Shown: positions 1 to 7,308 of the stretch, piece after piece
How positions within the stretch are numbered: the stretch's first letter is position 1
Layout of the letters: each line of letters opens with the position of its first letter
From: Paenibacillus sp. sptzw28
GTDB taxonomy: Bacteria > Bacillota > Bacilli > Paenibacillales > Paenibacillaceae
Length of the DNA: 64,000 bases
NCBI RefSeq assembly: GCF_019550795.1
Contig: NZ_CP080545.1
Coordinates: forward strand, 2,623,501-2,687,500
Direction of reading: 5' to 3'
The notes under the pieces: model-generated
Told to the model about the DNA's origin: nothing
Seen by the model: the letters and a program-made list of their open reading frames with translations, nothing else
The model's database searches: none
Program-made: the position numbers and the translations under genes

Positions 1-99
1 TATACGCTTGGTTTAATTTGGCTTTATCCGTATCTAATGCGTTCGCCGGCTGCTATGCAGCGGTACCGGACATTCGTGGCAGAGGGAGCAGACAGATGA
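1..99 (+). CDS. C-terminal end of an unidentified membrane protein (partial)
   Basis: Only the last 32 codons and the TGA stop are inside the window. The peptide begins with a hydrophobic stretch (YTLGLIWLYPYLM) and ends in a charged tail (AAMQRYRTFVAEGADR), as in the final membrane segment of an integral membrane protein. The family cannot be recognised from so little. Its stop overlaps the next start as ATGA, which suggests translational coupling with the DUF817 gene. It remains possible that this frame is open by chance. Confidence 0.5.
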   Translation, partial: YTLGLIWLYPYLMRSPAAMQRYRTFVAEGADR

Positions 100-911
100 C
101 ACTTTTACGAAAATTCTTGCGAACATTACTGTTGTTCACATGGAATCAAGCGCTTTGCTGCGTGTTCGCCGTTGTTATTTTCGCCTCTATGGCGATTACC
201 AAGGTGGTGACGATTCCCTTTATTCCCCGCTATGATCTCATATTGATTATTTGCATCATCACTCAAATTCTCATGGTTAGGTATAAGCTGGAGACGGTGG
301 ATGAGCTTAAAGTCATCACGCTGTTCCACATTATCGGCCTTGGTCTTGAGGTGTTCAAGGTGAACATGGGATCATGGGCCTATCTGGAGCCGGCGTGGAC
401 CAAGTTCTGGGGAGCTCCGCTGTACAGCGGCTTCATGTATGCGAGTATCGCCAGTTATATATGCCAGGCATGGCGCCGTTTCCATCTTCAATTTCACGGA
501 TGGCCGGGAGCGGCAATCACAGTGACCTTGGCCGTTCTCATATACGCCAACTTCTTCACCCATCATTACATATACGATTTTCGATATGTCATTATGGCTG
601 CTTTGGCGGTGGTGTTTATAAGAACCTCTGTCACGTTCAAAGTCGGCACGGTCCAATTAAAGCAGCCGATATTGATCTCATTCCTGCTTATTGCATTCTT
701 TATCTGGGTAGCGGAAAATATTTTGACCCTTTTTGGCGCCTGGACATATCCGGATCAGGAGGGAGCATGGCGGCTCGTACACTGGGGGAAAGTCACTTCA
801 TGGTTTATGCTTGTTATCATCAGCATTATGATTGTTGTACAGCTTAAGCATGTCAAGTACAAGCTGCAGCAGCATGAATATGATTCCAAAGAAGGGGTGC
901 GGCAATTATGA
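96..911 (+). CDS. DUF817 integral membrane protein (YoaT-like)
   Basis: A 271-residue, very hydrophobic protein with about eight membrane segments. It carries conserved-looking stretches of the DUF817 family (YoaT in Bacillus subtilis): IGLGLEVFKVNMGSW, GAPLYSGFMYASIASY and WVAENILTLFGAWTYP. The function of the family is not established. I chose the ATG at 96 because AGAGGGAG lies just upstream and the protein then starts MTLLRKF; an in-frame start at 18 would add 26 polar residues with no ribosome binding site. The gene overlaps its upstream neighbour by 4 nt (ATGA) and the acetyltransferase downstream by 4 nt (ATGA at 908), so the three probably form one operon. Confidence 0.85.
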   Translation: MTLLRKFLRTLLLFTWNQALCCVFAVVIFASMAITKVVTIPFIPRYDLILIICIITQILMVRYKLETVDELKVITLFHIIGLGLEVFKVNMGSWAYLEPAWTKFWGAPLYSGFMYASIASYICQAWRRFHLQFHGWPGAAITVTLAVLIYANFFTHHYIYDFRYVIMAALAVVFIRTSVTFKVGTVQLKQPILISFLLIAFFIWVAENILTLFGAWTYPDQEGAWRLVHWGKVTSWFMLVIISIMIVVQLKHVKYKLQQHEYDSKEGVRQL

Positions 912-1414
912 GCGAACTAGCATTTGTGGAGTATACCGAGGATTATTTGGATGCTGTTCTCCGGACTTACAACTATTATATCGAGCATACGACTTTTTCT
1001 TTCGATTTGGAGCCCTTTACACCAGACCAAATGCGGCAGGTTATCATTCCTTTGAATGAGAGCTACCGGTCATTCGTGATACTCGTGGAGGGAATATATA
1101 CAGGCTATGTGCTTATCACCCAGCACAAGAAGAAGCCCGCTTATAACGTTACCGGTGAACTGACATTGTATCTCGAGCTTGACCAGACGGGACGAGGGAT
1201 CGGTCCCCGCGCCGTCTCTTTCATGGAAGACGTTGCCCGGAAGCTTCGCTTCCATTCGCTTGTTGCCACGATCTGCGAGGAGAATGAGGGAAGTATCCGG
1301 TTATTCGAGAGACTAGGATATGAGCGCGTCTCCCACTTCAAAGAGGTAGGGTATAAATTCGGGCGATGGCTTGACATCGTCTCGTACCAGAAGATAATAA
1401 AGACTCTTGAATAA
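908..1414 (+). CDS. GNAT family N-acetyltransferase (Pat/MnaT-like)
   Basis: A 168-residue single-domain GNAT protein, expected to move an acetyl group from acetyl-CoA to an amine in the cytoplasm. The acetyl-CoA binding loop is visible as LDQTGRGIGPRAV near residues 91-103, followed by the motif-B region ENEGSIRLFERLGYERV. The N-terminal half (YNYYIEHTTFSFD) resembles the phosphinothricin/methionine-sulfone acetyltransferase group, whose members acylate amino-acid-like substrates. The substrate is not determinable here. It overlaps the DUF817 gene by 4 nt, which implies coupled translation. No obvious terminator follows. Confidence 0.85.
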   Translation: MSELAFVEYTEDYLDAVLRTYNYYIEHTTFSFDLEPFTPDQMRQVIIPLNESYRSFVILVEGIYTGYVLITQHKKKPAYNVTGELTLYLELDQTGRGIGPRAVSFMEDVARKLRFHSLVATICEENEGSIRLFERLGYERVSHFKEVGYKFGRWLDIVSYQKIIKTLE

Positions 1415-1485
1415 TAGAGTGTTGTATAAAAACATATTTGGCCGTATATTTATTCATATCGAACCGATCAGGGAGGATAGAATAA

Positions 1486-2304
1486 ATGTACAAATTAGTT
1501 GAGGAACTTGCTTTGAACGGTTGGCCGGCTTTACAGACAACCGTGATGGACGGATGGCTGCTGCGGACTGCTGACGGGTACACATCCCGTGCGAATTCCG
1601 TTAATCCGATCTATCCAGGTGTTTATTCGTGGACCGTTAACGATCAAATCCGGGAAGCGGAGCGTTATTATTTGGCGGCAGGACAGGATGTTATTTTTAA
1701 AATAACGCCGTTCGTGCACCCGGTGTCGCTGGATGATACCTTGGCGCATAGCGGCTACCGAAGGTGCGATCTATCCAAGGTATTGCTGCGCTCTCTGGAC
1801 GGTTTACCGGAGCCGAAGCTGAAGGATGCCAAAGTGGAGGAGTCGCTTTCCGAGGATTGGCTGAAGATGATGGCAGGCATGAAGCAGCTGACGGATTCAG
1901 CTGTGAATACGACCCGCAAAATGCTCTCGGTCTCGAGGCTAAGGCAAAGCTTTATTACACTGTACCTGAATGGCGTACCGGCCTGCTGCGGTGTTGGAGT
2001 GATTGAGCGCGGATTTATCGGGCTGTATGACATCGTTGTAGATCCCGCCTTTCGCAACCGGGGTTTCGGTGAACAGCTCATTCTTCATTTGCTGCAATGG
2101 GGACGGGCGAACGGAGCCGGAAACTGTTACTTGTTGGTCGCCGCTGACAATATTCCGGCTGTTCGACTATATGAGAAGCTAGGCTTTAAAGAAATTTATA
2201 CGTACTGGTACCGCACCAAAAGTAAAGAAGAGATTTGCGCCGCTCAGCCTGAGCTGCACGAACAATCGGAGGAGAATATTTTTGAACAACGAAACCGTAC
2301 ATGA
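1486..2304 (+). CDS. GNAT family N-acetyltransferase
   Basis: A 272-residue protein with an N-terminal half typical of two-part Bacillota GNAT proteins (start MYKLVEELALNGWPALQ, then GWLLRTADGYTSRANSVNP) and a C-terminal GNAT domain. The acetyl-CoA loop VDPAFRNRGFGEQLI is near residues 186-200, followed by ADNIPAVRLYEKLGFKE. A strong site (GGGAGGA) precedes the ATG. The gene runs 23 nt into the following HAD gene, so the two are probably co-translated. The substrate is unknown; an amino acid or small amine is the family expectation. Confidence 0.85.
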   Translation: MYKLVEELALNGWPALQTTVMDGWLLRTADGYTSRANSVNPIYPGVYSWTVNDQIREAERYYLAAGQDVIFKITPFVHPVSLDDTLAHSGYRRCDLSKVLLRSLDGLPEPKLKDAKVEESLSEDWLKMMAGMKQLTDSAVNTTRKMLSVSRLRQSFITLYLNGVPACCGVGVIERGFIGLYDIVVDPAFRNRGFGEQLILHLLQWGRANGAGNCYLLVAADNIPAVRLYEKLGFKEIYTYWYRTKSKEEICAAQPELHEQSEENIFEQRNRT

Positions 2305-2998
2305 ACAGGCTAAACGTTTACATGCGAAAGCGGTTATTTTCGATCTGGATAATACGCTGCTGGACCGTACCGCAACATTCCGCAGATTTTCCGAGAAGCT
2401 GGTTGACCGATATTTCAAAGGTTTGTCGGGCCAAGAGCGTGAAGCGAGAATCGAATATATCCGGGTTGCCGATCAGGACGGCTATAAGAACAAGCCGGAT
2501 CTGTTCGCCGAGCTTAGTGAGCACAAACTGTTTGCCTGGGACCCGAAGCCGGCTCCGGAAGAGCTCCTGGCTTTCTACAAGCGAGAATATGTAAAGAGCG
2601 CCCAATTGATGGAGACTGCTGCCGAACTGCTCGCTTACTGCCGGAAGCATTATAAGGTTGGGCTGATCACCAACGGTCTTATTGAAATTCAGTACGGCAA
2701 AATCGAACTTCTGTCGCTGCGTACCAGCTTCGATCATATCGCCGTATCGGAAGAGGTGGGCGTCAAAAAACCCGATCGGCGCATATATGAGCACTCGCTG
2801 GAAAGCCTTGGAGTGAATCCGGAAGAGGCCGTCTACATAGGGGACCATCCGGTTAACGACATAGGCGGCGCTGCTGCTGTCGGTATGCAGACGATTTGGC
2901 TGCGCCGCAATCAGCCATGGACGGAGTCGGTAACGGCAGTACCGCTTGTCACGGTGGAGACGCTTCGCGAGCTGCTTGATATTCTGCGCGGAGATTGA
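2282..2998 (+). CDS. HAD family hydrolase
   Basis: A 238-residue haloacid dehalogenase-type phosphatase. Motif I is FDLDNTLLD near residues 20-28 (two catalytic Asp), motif II is LITNG near 127-131, the motif III lysine lies in VKKPDRRIY, and motif IV is YIGDHPVNDIGGA. A long alpha-helical cap (subtype I) lies between motifs I and II. The start is TTG at 2282, preceded by GGAGGAG; the gene therefore starts inside the end of the GNAT gene. HAD proteins of this type remove phosphate from small metabolites, and the exact substrate cannot be read from sequence. It is followed at once by a VanZ-like fragment in another frame. Confidence 0.88.
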   Translation: MNNETVHEQAKRLHAKAVIFDLDNTLLDRTATFRRFSEKLVDRYFKGLSGQEREARIEYIRVADQDGYKNKPDLFAELSEHKLFAWDPKPAPEELLAFYKREYVKSAQLMETAAELLAYCRKHYKVGLITNGLIEIQYGKIELLSLRTSFDHIAVSEEVGVKKPDRRIYEHSLESLGVNPEEAVYIGDHPVNDIGGAAAVGMQTIWLRRNQPWTESVTAVPLVTVETLRELLDILRGD

Positions 2999-3155
2999 AC
3001 ACAAGGAGACGTTTAGTATCGTCGCTCTGTTGATTCTGGAGCTGATGCAGCTCATACTGCGCCGGGGCAGCTTTGATATCGACGATGTGCTGCTTAATAC
3101 AATTGGCGCAGTGATCGGTTATACCGTTTACCGTATCGGGAAGAGATTGCACTAG
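2997..3155 (+). pseudogene. VanZ-like protein, C-terminal remnant
   Basis: Directly after the HAD stop, another frame encodes about 52 residues with the C-terminal signature of VanZ-like membrane proteins: LILELMQLILRRGSFDIDDV, then LLNTIGAVIGYTVY. A full VanZ domain has three or four membrane segments; only the last part remains. The frame has no convincing start of its own: the only in-frame ATG lies inside the HAD gene, with no ribosome site. The 5' part was apparently deleted when the HAD gene became joined to it. A short translated peptide cannot be ruled out, but a functional VanZ is unlikely. Confidence 0.65.
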
Positions 3156-3180
3156 GAATATAGAAAGGGCGTTGAACGCG

Positions 3181-3876
3181 ATGTACAAAGCAATTCTGTT
3201 CGACCTTGATAATACGCTTCTGGATTATACCTTCAGCGAGCAGGATGCGATGCGCAGAGCGATCGAACATCACCGGCTGCCGGAGGCAGTCGGCTTCGAA
3301 TGGGAGACGTTCAGAACGATATTCGCTCCTATTAACTGGACCTATTGGATCGAACGGGTTGAACGCAACCTTCATATCGGGCAAGTGCTGCACTACTCAT
3401 TCCGGGACACGCTTGAGAGGATGGGGCATGATCATACGATATCCGCGATGCTGGCGGACACTTATTGGCGTATGTTTTGCTCAACCTGCCATCTGATGGA
3501 CGGGGCCGTCGACTTGCTCGGCAAGCTGCATGAGCGTTACCGAATGGGGATTATCTCCAACGGTATAGGGGAAGCGCAGCGCAGCCGCTTAAAGACGGGA
3601 GGATTAGAACATTTCTTCGACCATCTTTTCATTTCGGATGAAGTTGGGTTCTGGAAGCCCCGCCGCGAAATTTTCGATACCGCCGTCCTTACGCTCGGGG
3701 TCGACCGCTCGGAGGCTCTCTTCGTAGGCGATTCACTGCAGGATGATTACCATGGCGCGGCGGGGGCGGGAATTGATTTTTGCTATTACAATCCGTCCGG
3801 GGAACCGCTGGACCATTCGCTACTGCCGCCAAAATATTCGATTCGAGCTTTGACGGAACTTACAGCAATTGTTTAA
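3181..3876 (+). CDS. HAD family hydrolase (YjjG/YfnB-type)
   Basis: A 231-residue HAD phosphatase. Motif I (FDLDNTLLDYTFSEQDAMRRA) closely resembles YjjG/YfnB proteins, which dephosphorylate nucleoside monophosphates including damaged pyrimidine nucleotides. Motif II is IISNG, the motif III lysine is in GFWKPRREIFD and motif IV is FVGDSLQDDYHGA. I prefer ATG 3181 over the in-frame TTG 3172 because the site AGAAAGGG ends about 11 nt before the ATG but only 2 nt before the TTG. It is the second of three HAD genes within 5 kb, each with a different partner. Confidence 0.87.
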   Translation: MYKAILFDLDNTLLDYTFSEQDAMRRAIEHHRLPEAVGFEWETFRTIFAPINWTYWIERVERNLHIGQVLHYSFRDTLERMGHDHTISAMLADTYWRMFCSTCHLMDGAVDLLGKLHERYRMGIISNGIGEAQRSRLKTGGLEHFFDHLFISDEVGFWKPRREIFDTAVLTLGVDRSEALFVGDSLQDDYHGAAGAGIDFCYYNPSGEPLDHSLLPPKYSIRALTELTAIV

Positions 3877-4022
3877 TTTGATCTGGAAGGCGATCCCTTA
3901 CATGACCGGGAAGCCTATACGAACGCAAAGACAGAGTTTGTCCGGAGCATACTCGGTTCCGTTTCGCAATCAAATTCTGCTACAATAGGAATCACCAGCT
4001 CTCGGAAAGATGAGGAGATACC

Positions 4023-4784
4023 ATGAAATTCAGACCTTGTATCGACCTGCATAACGGCAAAGTTAAACAAATCGTCGGCGAGACGCTCGATGCCAATGAG
4101 CAAAATGTAATCGAAAATTTCGTATCCGAGCACGACTCTGCATATTATGCATCAATGTTTAAAAGGGACAAGCTGACCGGCGGCCATGTCATTATGCTGG
4201 GCGGCGGCAATGAGGAAGCAGCTCTTAAAGCTCTTCGCGAGTACCCCGGCGGCCTGCAGATCGGCGGAGGCATCAACGCTGACAATGCGGCCCGTTATCT
4301 GGAAGCGGGGGCATCGCAGGTGATTGTTACCTCGTATATTTTTCGCGATGGCCGGCTCGATATGGATCATTTAAACCGGATCGTCTCGGAAGTCGGGAAG
4401 GACAAGCTCGTTATCGACTTAAGCTGCAAGCAGCGTGACGGCCGGTGGTTTGTTGTAACGAACCAATGGAAGACATTCAGCGAATTTGAAGTGAATGAGG
4501 CTAATCTGATTGAGCTGGCGGGCTACTGCAGCGAATTTCTCGTTCATGCGGTCGATGTGGAAGGGAAACGCACAGGAATTCTGGAGAGCTTGGTCGAACA
4601 GCTTGCCGGTTGGGTGTCTCTGCCGACCACATATGCGGGCGGAGCGAGGTCGTTTGAAGATTTGGAGCTGTTTTATAAGCTTACAGGCGGAAAGCTGGAC
4701 ATAACGATCGGCAGTGCGCTTGATATCTTCGGCGGGAATTTATCTTATGAAGCTGTTGTCGCCTACTGCAGCCGCTTGGCGTAA
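4023..4784 (+). CDS. hisA: HisA isomerase, eukaryotic (His6-like) type
   Basis: A 253-residue TIM-barrel enzyme expected to convert ProFAR to PRFAR in histidine synthesis. It has the two catalytic Asp positions of the family (D8 in CIDLHNGKVKQIVG and D132 in VIDLSCKQRDGRW) and the phosphate-binding glycine runs QIGGGIN and YAGGARS. The wording of these motifs, and of FLVHAVDVEGKRTGI and TIGSALDIFGGNL, matches the eukaryotic HisA branch (yeast His6) better than ordinary bacterial HisA. No other his gene is nearby; it stands alone between a HAD gene and a terminator. Start ATG after GAGGAG. Either this is the organism's functional HisA in an unusual place, or a second enzyme acting on a related sugar-nucleotide. 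Confidence 0.88.
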   Translation: MKFRPCIDLHNGKVKQIVGETLDANEQNVIENFVSEHDSAYYASMFKRDKLTGGHVIMLGGGNEEAALKALREYPGGLQIGGGINADNAARYLEAGASQVIVTSYIFRDGRLDMDHLNRIVSEVGKDKLVIDLSCKQRDGRWFVVTNQWKTFSEFEVNEANLIELAGYCSEFLVHAVDVEGKRTGILESLVEQLAGWVSLPTTYAGGARSFEDLELFYKLTGGKLDITIGSALDIFGGNLSYEAVVAYCSRLA

Positions 4785-4818
4785 TTACAAGGCTATATCT
4801 GACAAAAATGCGATGACC

Positions 4819-4849
4819 ATGGTCTAGTTCCAGGACTAGCCATTTTTTT
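4819..4849 (+). terminator. Rho-independent terminator after hisA
   Basis: ATGGTCTAGT pairs with ACTAGCCAT with one bulged T and a short loop, and is followed by seven T. It separates hisA from the VOC gene. Confidence 0.8.
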
Positions 4850-4850
4850 G

Positions 4851-4880
4851 TTTACAATAAGAACATGTGTTTGGTATGAT
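4851..4880 (+). promoter_or_regulatory. Sigma-A-like promoter for the VOC gene
   Basis: TTTACA at 4851-4856 and TATGAT at 4875-4880 are separated by 18 nt. They lie just after the hisA terminator and about 40 nt before the VOC start. Confidence 0.6.
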
Positions 4881-4920
4881 GGTCTGGAGCAATAAATCAG
4901 AAAGATTGGTTGGTGGAATA

Positions 4921-5289
4921 ATGGGACGAATGGTATCCTTTGAACTAAGCAGTCAAAACCCGGACCTTGCGGCGAAATTTTACTCGAGTGTTTTCGGTTG
5001 GAAGGTTGGAGAACCCAACTGGGGATATCACCCGGTCATTACCGGTACAGAGAGTGCCGGCATCGATGGAGGCATTTCAGTAGGACCGACGGACTTCCCG
5101 CATGGGACCCGAATCACGATTGAAGTCGATGACATCGATGCGGCGATCGAGAACGCCAAGCAGAATGGCGCTAATGTACTACGGCCGAAAATGGACTTCG
5201 CCGAATTTTATTTGGCTTATATGATCGATCCGGTGGGGATCGGTTTCGGGCTTATTCAACCCAAGAAAATAGACACACCGAATATGTAA
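4921..5289 (+). CDS. VOC family protein (glyoxalase-like)
   Basis: A 122-residue vicinal-oxygen-chelate domain: two beta-alpha-beta-beta-beta modules, starting VSFELSSQNPDLAAKFYSSV and ending YMIDPVGIGFGLIQP. The stretch FGWKVGEPNWGYHPVI is typical of the small stand-alone VOC proteins of Bacillota. Members bind a divalent metal and act as glyoxalases, dioxygenases or resistance proteins; this subgroup is mostly uncharacterised. I chose ATG 4921 (after TTGGTGGA) rather than an in-frame start at 4867, which falls inside the promoter. It is a single gene with its own promoter and terminator. Confidence 0.82.
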   Translation: MGRMVSFELSSQNPDLAAKFYSSVFGWKVGEPNWGYHPVITGTESAGIDGGISVGPTDFPHGTRITIEVDDIDAAIENAKQNGANVLRPKMDFAEFYLAYMIDPVGIGFGLIQPKKIDTPNM

Positions 5290-5303
5290 CTGAGATTTAT
5301 CTG

Positions 5304-5331
5304 AGAGAGCGGAAATACTCCGCTCTCTTTA
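5304..5331 (+). terminator. Rho-independent terminator after the VOC gene
   Basis: AGAGAGCGGA and TCCGCTCTCT form a perfect 10-bp stem with a 5-nt loop, followed by a short T-rich stretch (TTTATCATATTT). Confidence 0.7.
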
Positions 5332-5424
5332 TCATATTTATATTCCTGATTCAATTTACAGCAAGTTGAAACCATGCTAAATTATTAGCTACGCACAGGG
5401 TTTTCAAGTGATAAGGAGGTTGCT

Positions 5425-5913
5425 ATGAACTATCATATTCGGGTCCGGCCAACTGCGCTTATTATTGAAAATAACGCGGTACTGCTTGTCGAGTACGAAG
5501 ATGCGGACGGCATCCACTACAACCTGCCGGGCGGCGGAGCTGAACCGGGCGAGACGATTATTGAAGGCGTCAAGCGCGAGTTGATGGAAGAGGCGATGGC
5601 GGAAGCTGTAGTCGGTCCGCTGGCTTTCGTTTATGAGTGCGCGCCGCACAATCAGTCCGGACAGTATCCGCCGGATACGCCGCATTCGCTAAACCTTATT
5701 TTCCATTGCAGGTTAAAGGCTGGATCAGTACCCCGGATGCCGGATCATCCCGATCCCGAACAGTCGGCTGTGAAATGGATTCCCCTTTCCGGGCTTGATG
5801 ATATTATATTGTTTCCGAATATCAAGGAGCATATCAAGCAATACGCGAAGCGGCCTCAATCGATTGACCTTATTGAAGACCACAGTCTGGATTGTTATAT
5901 ACATGCACGTTGA
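5425..5913 (+). CDS. Nudix hydrolase
   Basis: A 162-residue Nudix protein, expected to cleave a nucleoside-diphosphate-linked substrate using Mg2+. The Nudix box runs from G37 to about residue 58, with E43 and the REL-MEE core at 51-56 intact. The glycine normally found two residues after EE is Met58, a mild departure from the consensus. The start follows AAGGAGG. The C-terminal part (HPDPEQSAVKWIPLSGLDDI) is usual for the family. Substrate unknown. The following DUF2164, ABM and HAD genes are closely spaced and probably co-transcribed. Confidence 0.87.
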   Translation: MNYHIRVRPTALIIENNAVLLVEYEDADGIHYNLPGGGAEPGETIIEGVKRELMEEAMAEAVVGPLAFVYECAPHNQSGQYPPDTPHSLNLIFHCRLKAGSVPRMPDHPDPEQSAVKWIPLSGLDDIILFPNIKEHIKQYAKRPQSIDLIEDHSLDCYIHAR

Positions 5914-5953
5914 GAAGGAGTTAATAAAGTTAAACCGGGAGGGAGATATAACG

Positions 5954-6196
5954 ATGATTCCGATCAAATTGCCTCGTGAAGAGAAGGAACGCATTATTGA
6001 AAGTCTTATCAGTTATTATCAATTGGAGCGGTCCGAGGAGCTTGGAAGTATTGGAGCCGAGCAGATTGTTGATTTCATGCTGCGCGAGATTGCGCCGTAT
6101 GTATATAACCGGGCGATTCATGACGCGAGACAGGTCGTTCTCGAGAAGAGCGCTTCGCTTGAGGAAGAACTGTACGCGTTGGAACGCAAAGTTTAG
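5954..6196 (+). CDS. DUF2164 family protein
   Basis: An 80-residue soluble protein matching the small DUF2164 family: MIPIKLPREEKERIIESLIS, then YQLERSEELGSIGAEQIVDF and an acidic coiled tail. No function is established. The ATG at 5954 follows GGGAGGGA. An in-frame start further upstream would lie inside the Nudix gene and add residues with no family match. It starts 40 nt after the Nudix stop and ends 11 nt before the next gene, so it sits in the same transcript. Confidence 0.8.
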   Translation: MIPIKLPREEKERIIESLISYYQLERSEELGSIGAEQIVDFMLREIAPYVYNRAIHDARQVVLEKSASLEEELYALERKV

Positions 6197-6207
6197 GAGG
6201 ACAACCA

Positions 6208-6504
6208 TTGGTCTTGGAAATAGCCATTTTACATGTAAAGCCTGAGCTTGATTCCACCTTCGTTTCCAGCTTTAAACAAGCCTCAGCCATCATTTCCTCA
6301 ATGAAAGGCTATGTGAAGCATGAGCTTCAGCGGTGCCTTGAGCGGGATAACCAGTATGCGCTGCTTGTATGGTGGGAGACGCTCGACGATCATGTCGTCG
6401 GTTTTCGCACTTCTGCGGAGTATCAAGAATGGAAGAAGCTGCTGCACCATTATTACGAACCTTTTCCAGTTGTCGAGCACTACGAGAATATTGATTTGAT
6501 TTAG
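6208..6504 (+). CDS. Antibiotic biosynthesis monooxygenase (ABM) domain protein
   Basis: A 98-residue ferredoxin-like ABM domain protein: MVLEIAILHVKPELDSTFVS at the N-terminus, then SMKGYVKHELQRCLE, YALLVWWETLDDHV and WKKLLHHYYEPFPVVEHYE. Relatives act as small dimeric monooxygenases or haem-degrading enzymes, and many have no known activity. The start is TTG at 6208 with a perfect AGGAGG 7 nt upstream; no ATG fits. It lies between DUF2164 and a HAD gene with gaps of 11 and 17 nt, so one operon is likely. Confidence 0.82.
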   Translation: MVLEIAILHVKPELDSTFVSSFKQASAIISSMKGYVKHELQRCLERDNQYALLVWWETLDDHVVGFRTSAEYQEWKKLLHHYYEPFPVVEHYENIDLI

Positions 6505-6521
6505 GGGGCAGCTTTCGCAAA

Positions 6522-7181
6522 ATGAAACCATTATCGCATTATTCGACATGGCTGTTTGATCTGGACGGAACACTGACGGACCCTATGGTTGGAATTACCA
6601 AATCCATTCAATACGCCCTGCGGAGATTTGACATTGAGGTAGGGGATTTAAACGTATTGAAGCCTTTTATCGGACCTCCGCTTTTGGGGTCTTTTCAAGA
6701 GTTTTATCGTTTTACTGAAGGTCAAGCGCAGCAGGCTGTAGCGTATTACCGCGAGTATTTTGTAGAACATGGAATGTATGAGAACGAACTTTACGCGGGG
6801 ATTACGGATTTGTTGACGTTGTTGAAAGGTCAAGGAAAGCGTCTGCTGGTGGCAACATCGAAACCGGAGGTTTTCGCCAAGAAAATCGTCGAGCATTTCA
6901 AAATCGATACTTATTTCGAATATATTGGCGGCAGTGAGCTGGACGGTGTACGTTCGGATAAGTCTGAACTTATCGCTTATCTTGTCAAAAATCATAACAT
7001 TGACTGTTCGCAGGCGATAATGGTCGGCGACCGTAAGCACGATGTGATCGGGGCCGTGAACAATGGGATTCCGGCAATCGGTGTCGGCTATGGATATGGA
7101 GACGAACAGGAGCTAAGAGGCGCAGGAGCCGCTTACTACGTACCGACAGTATCAGCGCTGCATACGGCGTGTATCAATTAA
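6522..7181 (+). CDS. HAD family phosphatase (phosphoglycolate phosphatase-like)
   Basis: A 219-residue HAD hydrolase of the Gph/YfnB-related group. Motif I is FDLDGTLTDPMVGITKSIQY near residues 12-31, motif II is LLVATSKPE, the motif III lysine lies in GVRSDKSELI and motif IV is IMVGDRKHDVIGA. The phrase FIGPPLLGSFQEFY is typical of phosphoglycolate-phosphatase-like proteins that accept small phosphate esters. It is the last gene of the Nudix-DUF2164-ABM-HAD run. The substrate is not certain. Confidence 0.87.
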   Translation: MKPLSHYSTWLFDLDGTLTDPMVGITKSIQYALRRFDIEVGDLNVLKPFIGPPLLGSFQEFYRFTEGQAQQAVAYYREYFVEHGMYENELYAGITDLLTLLKGQGKRLLVATSKPEVFAKKIVEHFKIDTYFEYIGGSELDGVRSDKSELIAYLVKNHNIDCSQAIMVGDRKHDVIGAVNNGIPAIGVGYGYGDEQELRGAGAAYYVPTVSALHTACIN

Positions 7182-7308
7182 TAACGTTTGCAAAAAAGTG
7201 GCATTTATGAGAGCGGTCAATAGAATGAATAGTGATTCAGTTGCTGACCGCGATTTGAATCTTGAAGTAGAATCTCTTATTAACAGACGGTAGAAAGAGG
7301 AACTAACT

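Noticed and set aside
372..656. Open frames on both strands inside the DUF817 gene
   Set aside because: They are shadows of a clearly coding frame, have no ribosome sites and no recognisable domains.
2318..3055. Long leftward frame (245 codons) opposite the HAD gene
   Set aside because: The rightward frame has all HAD motifs; the leftward one has no motif or start signal.
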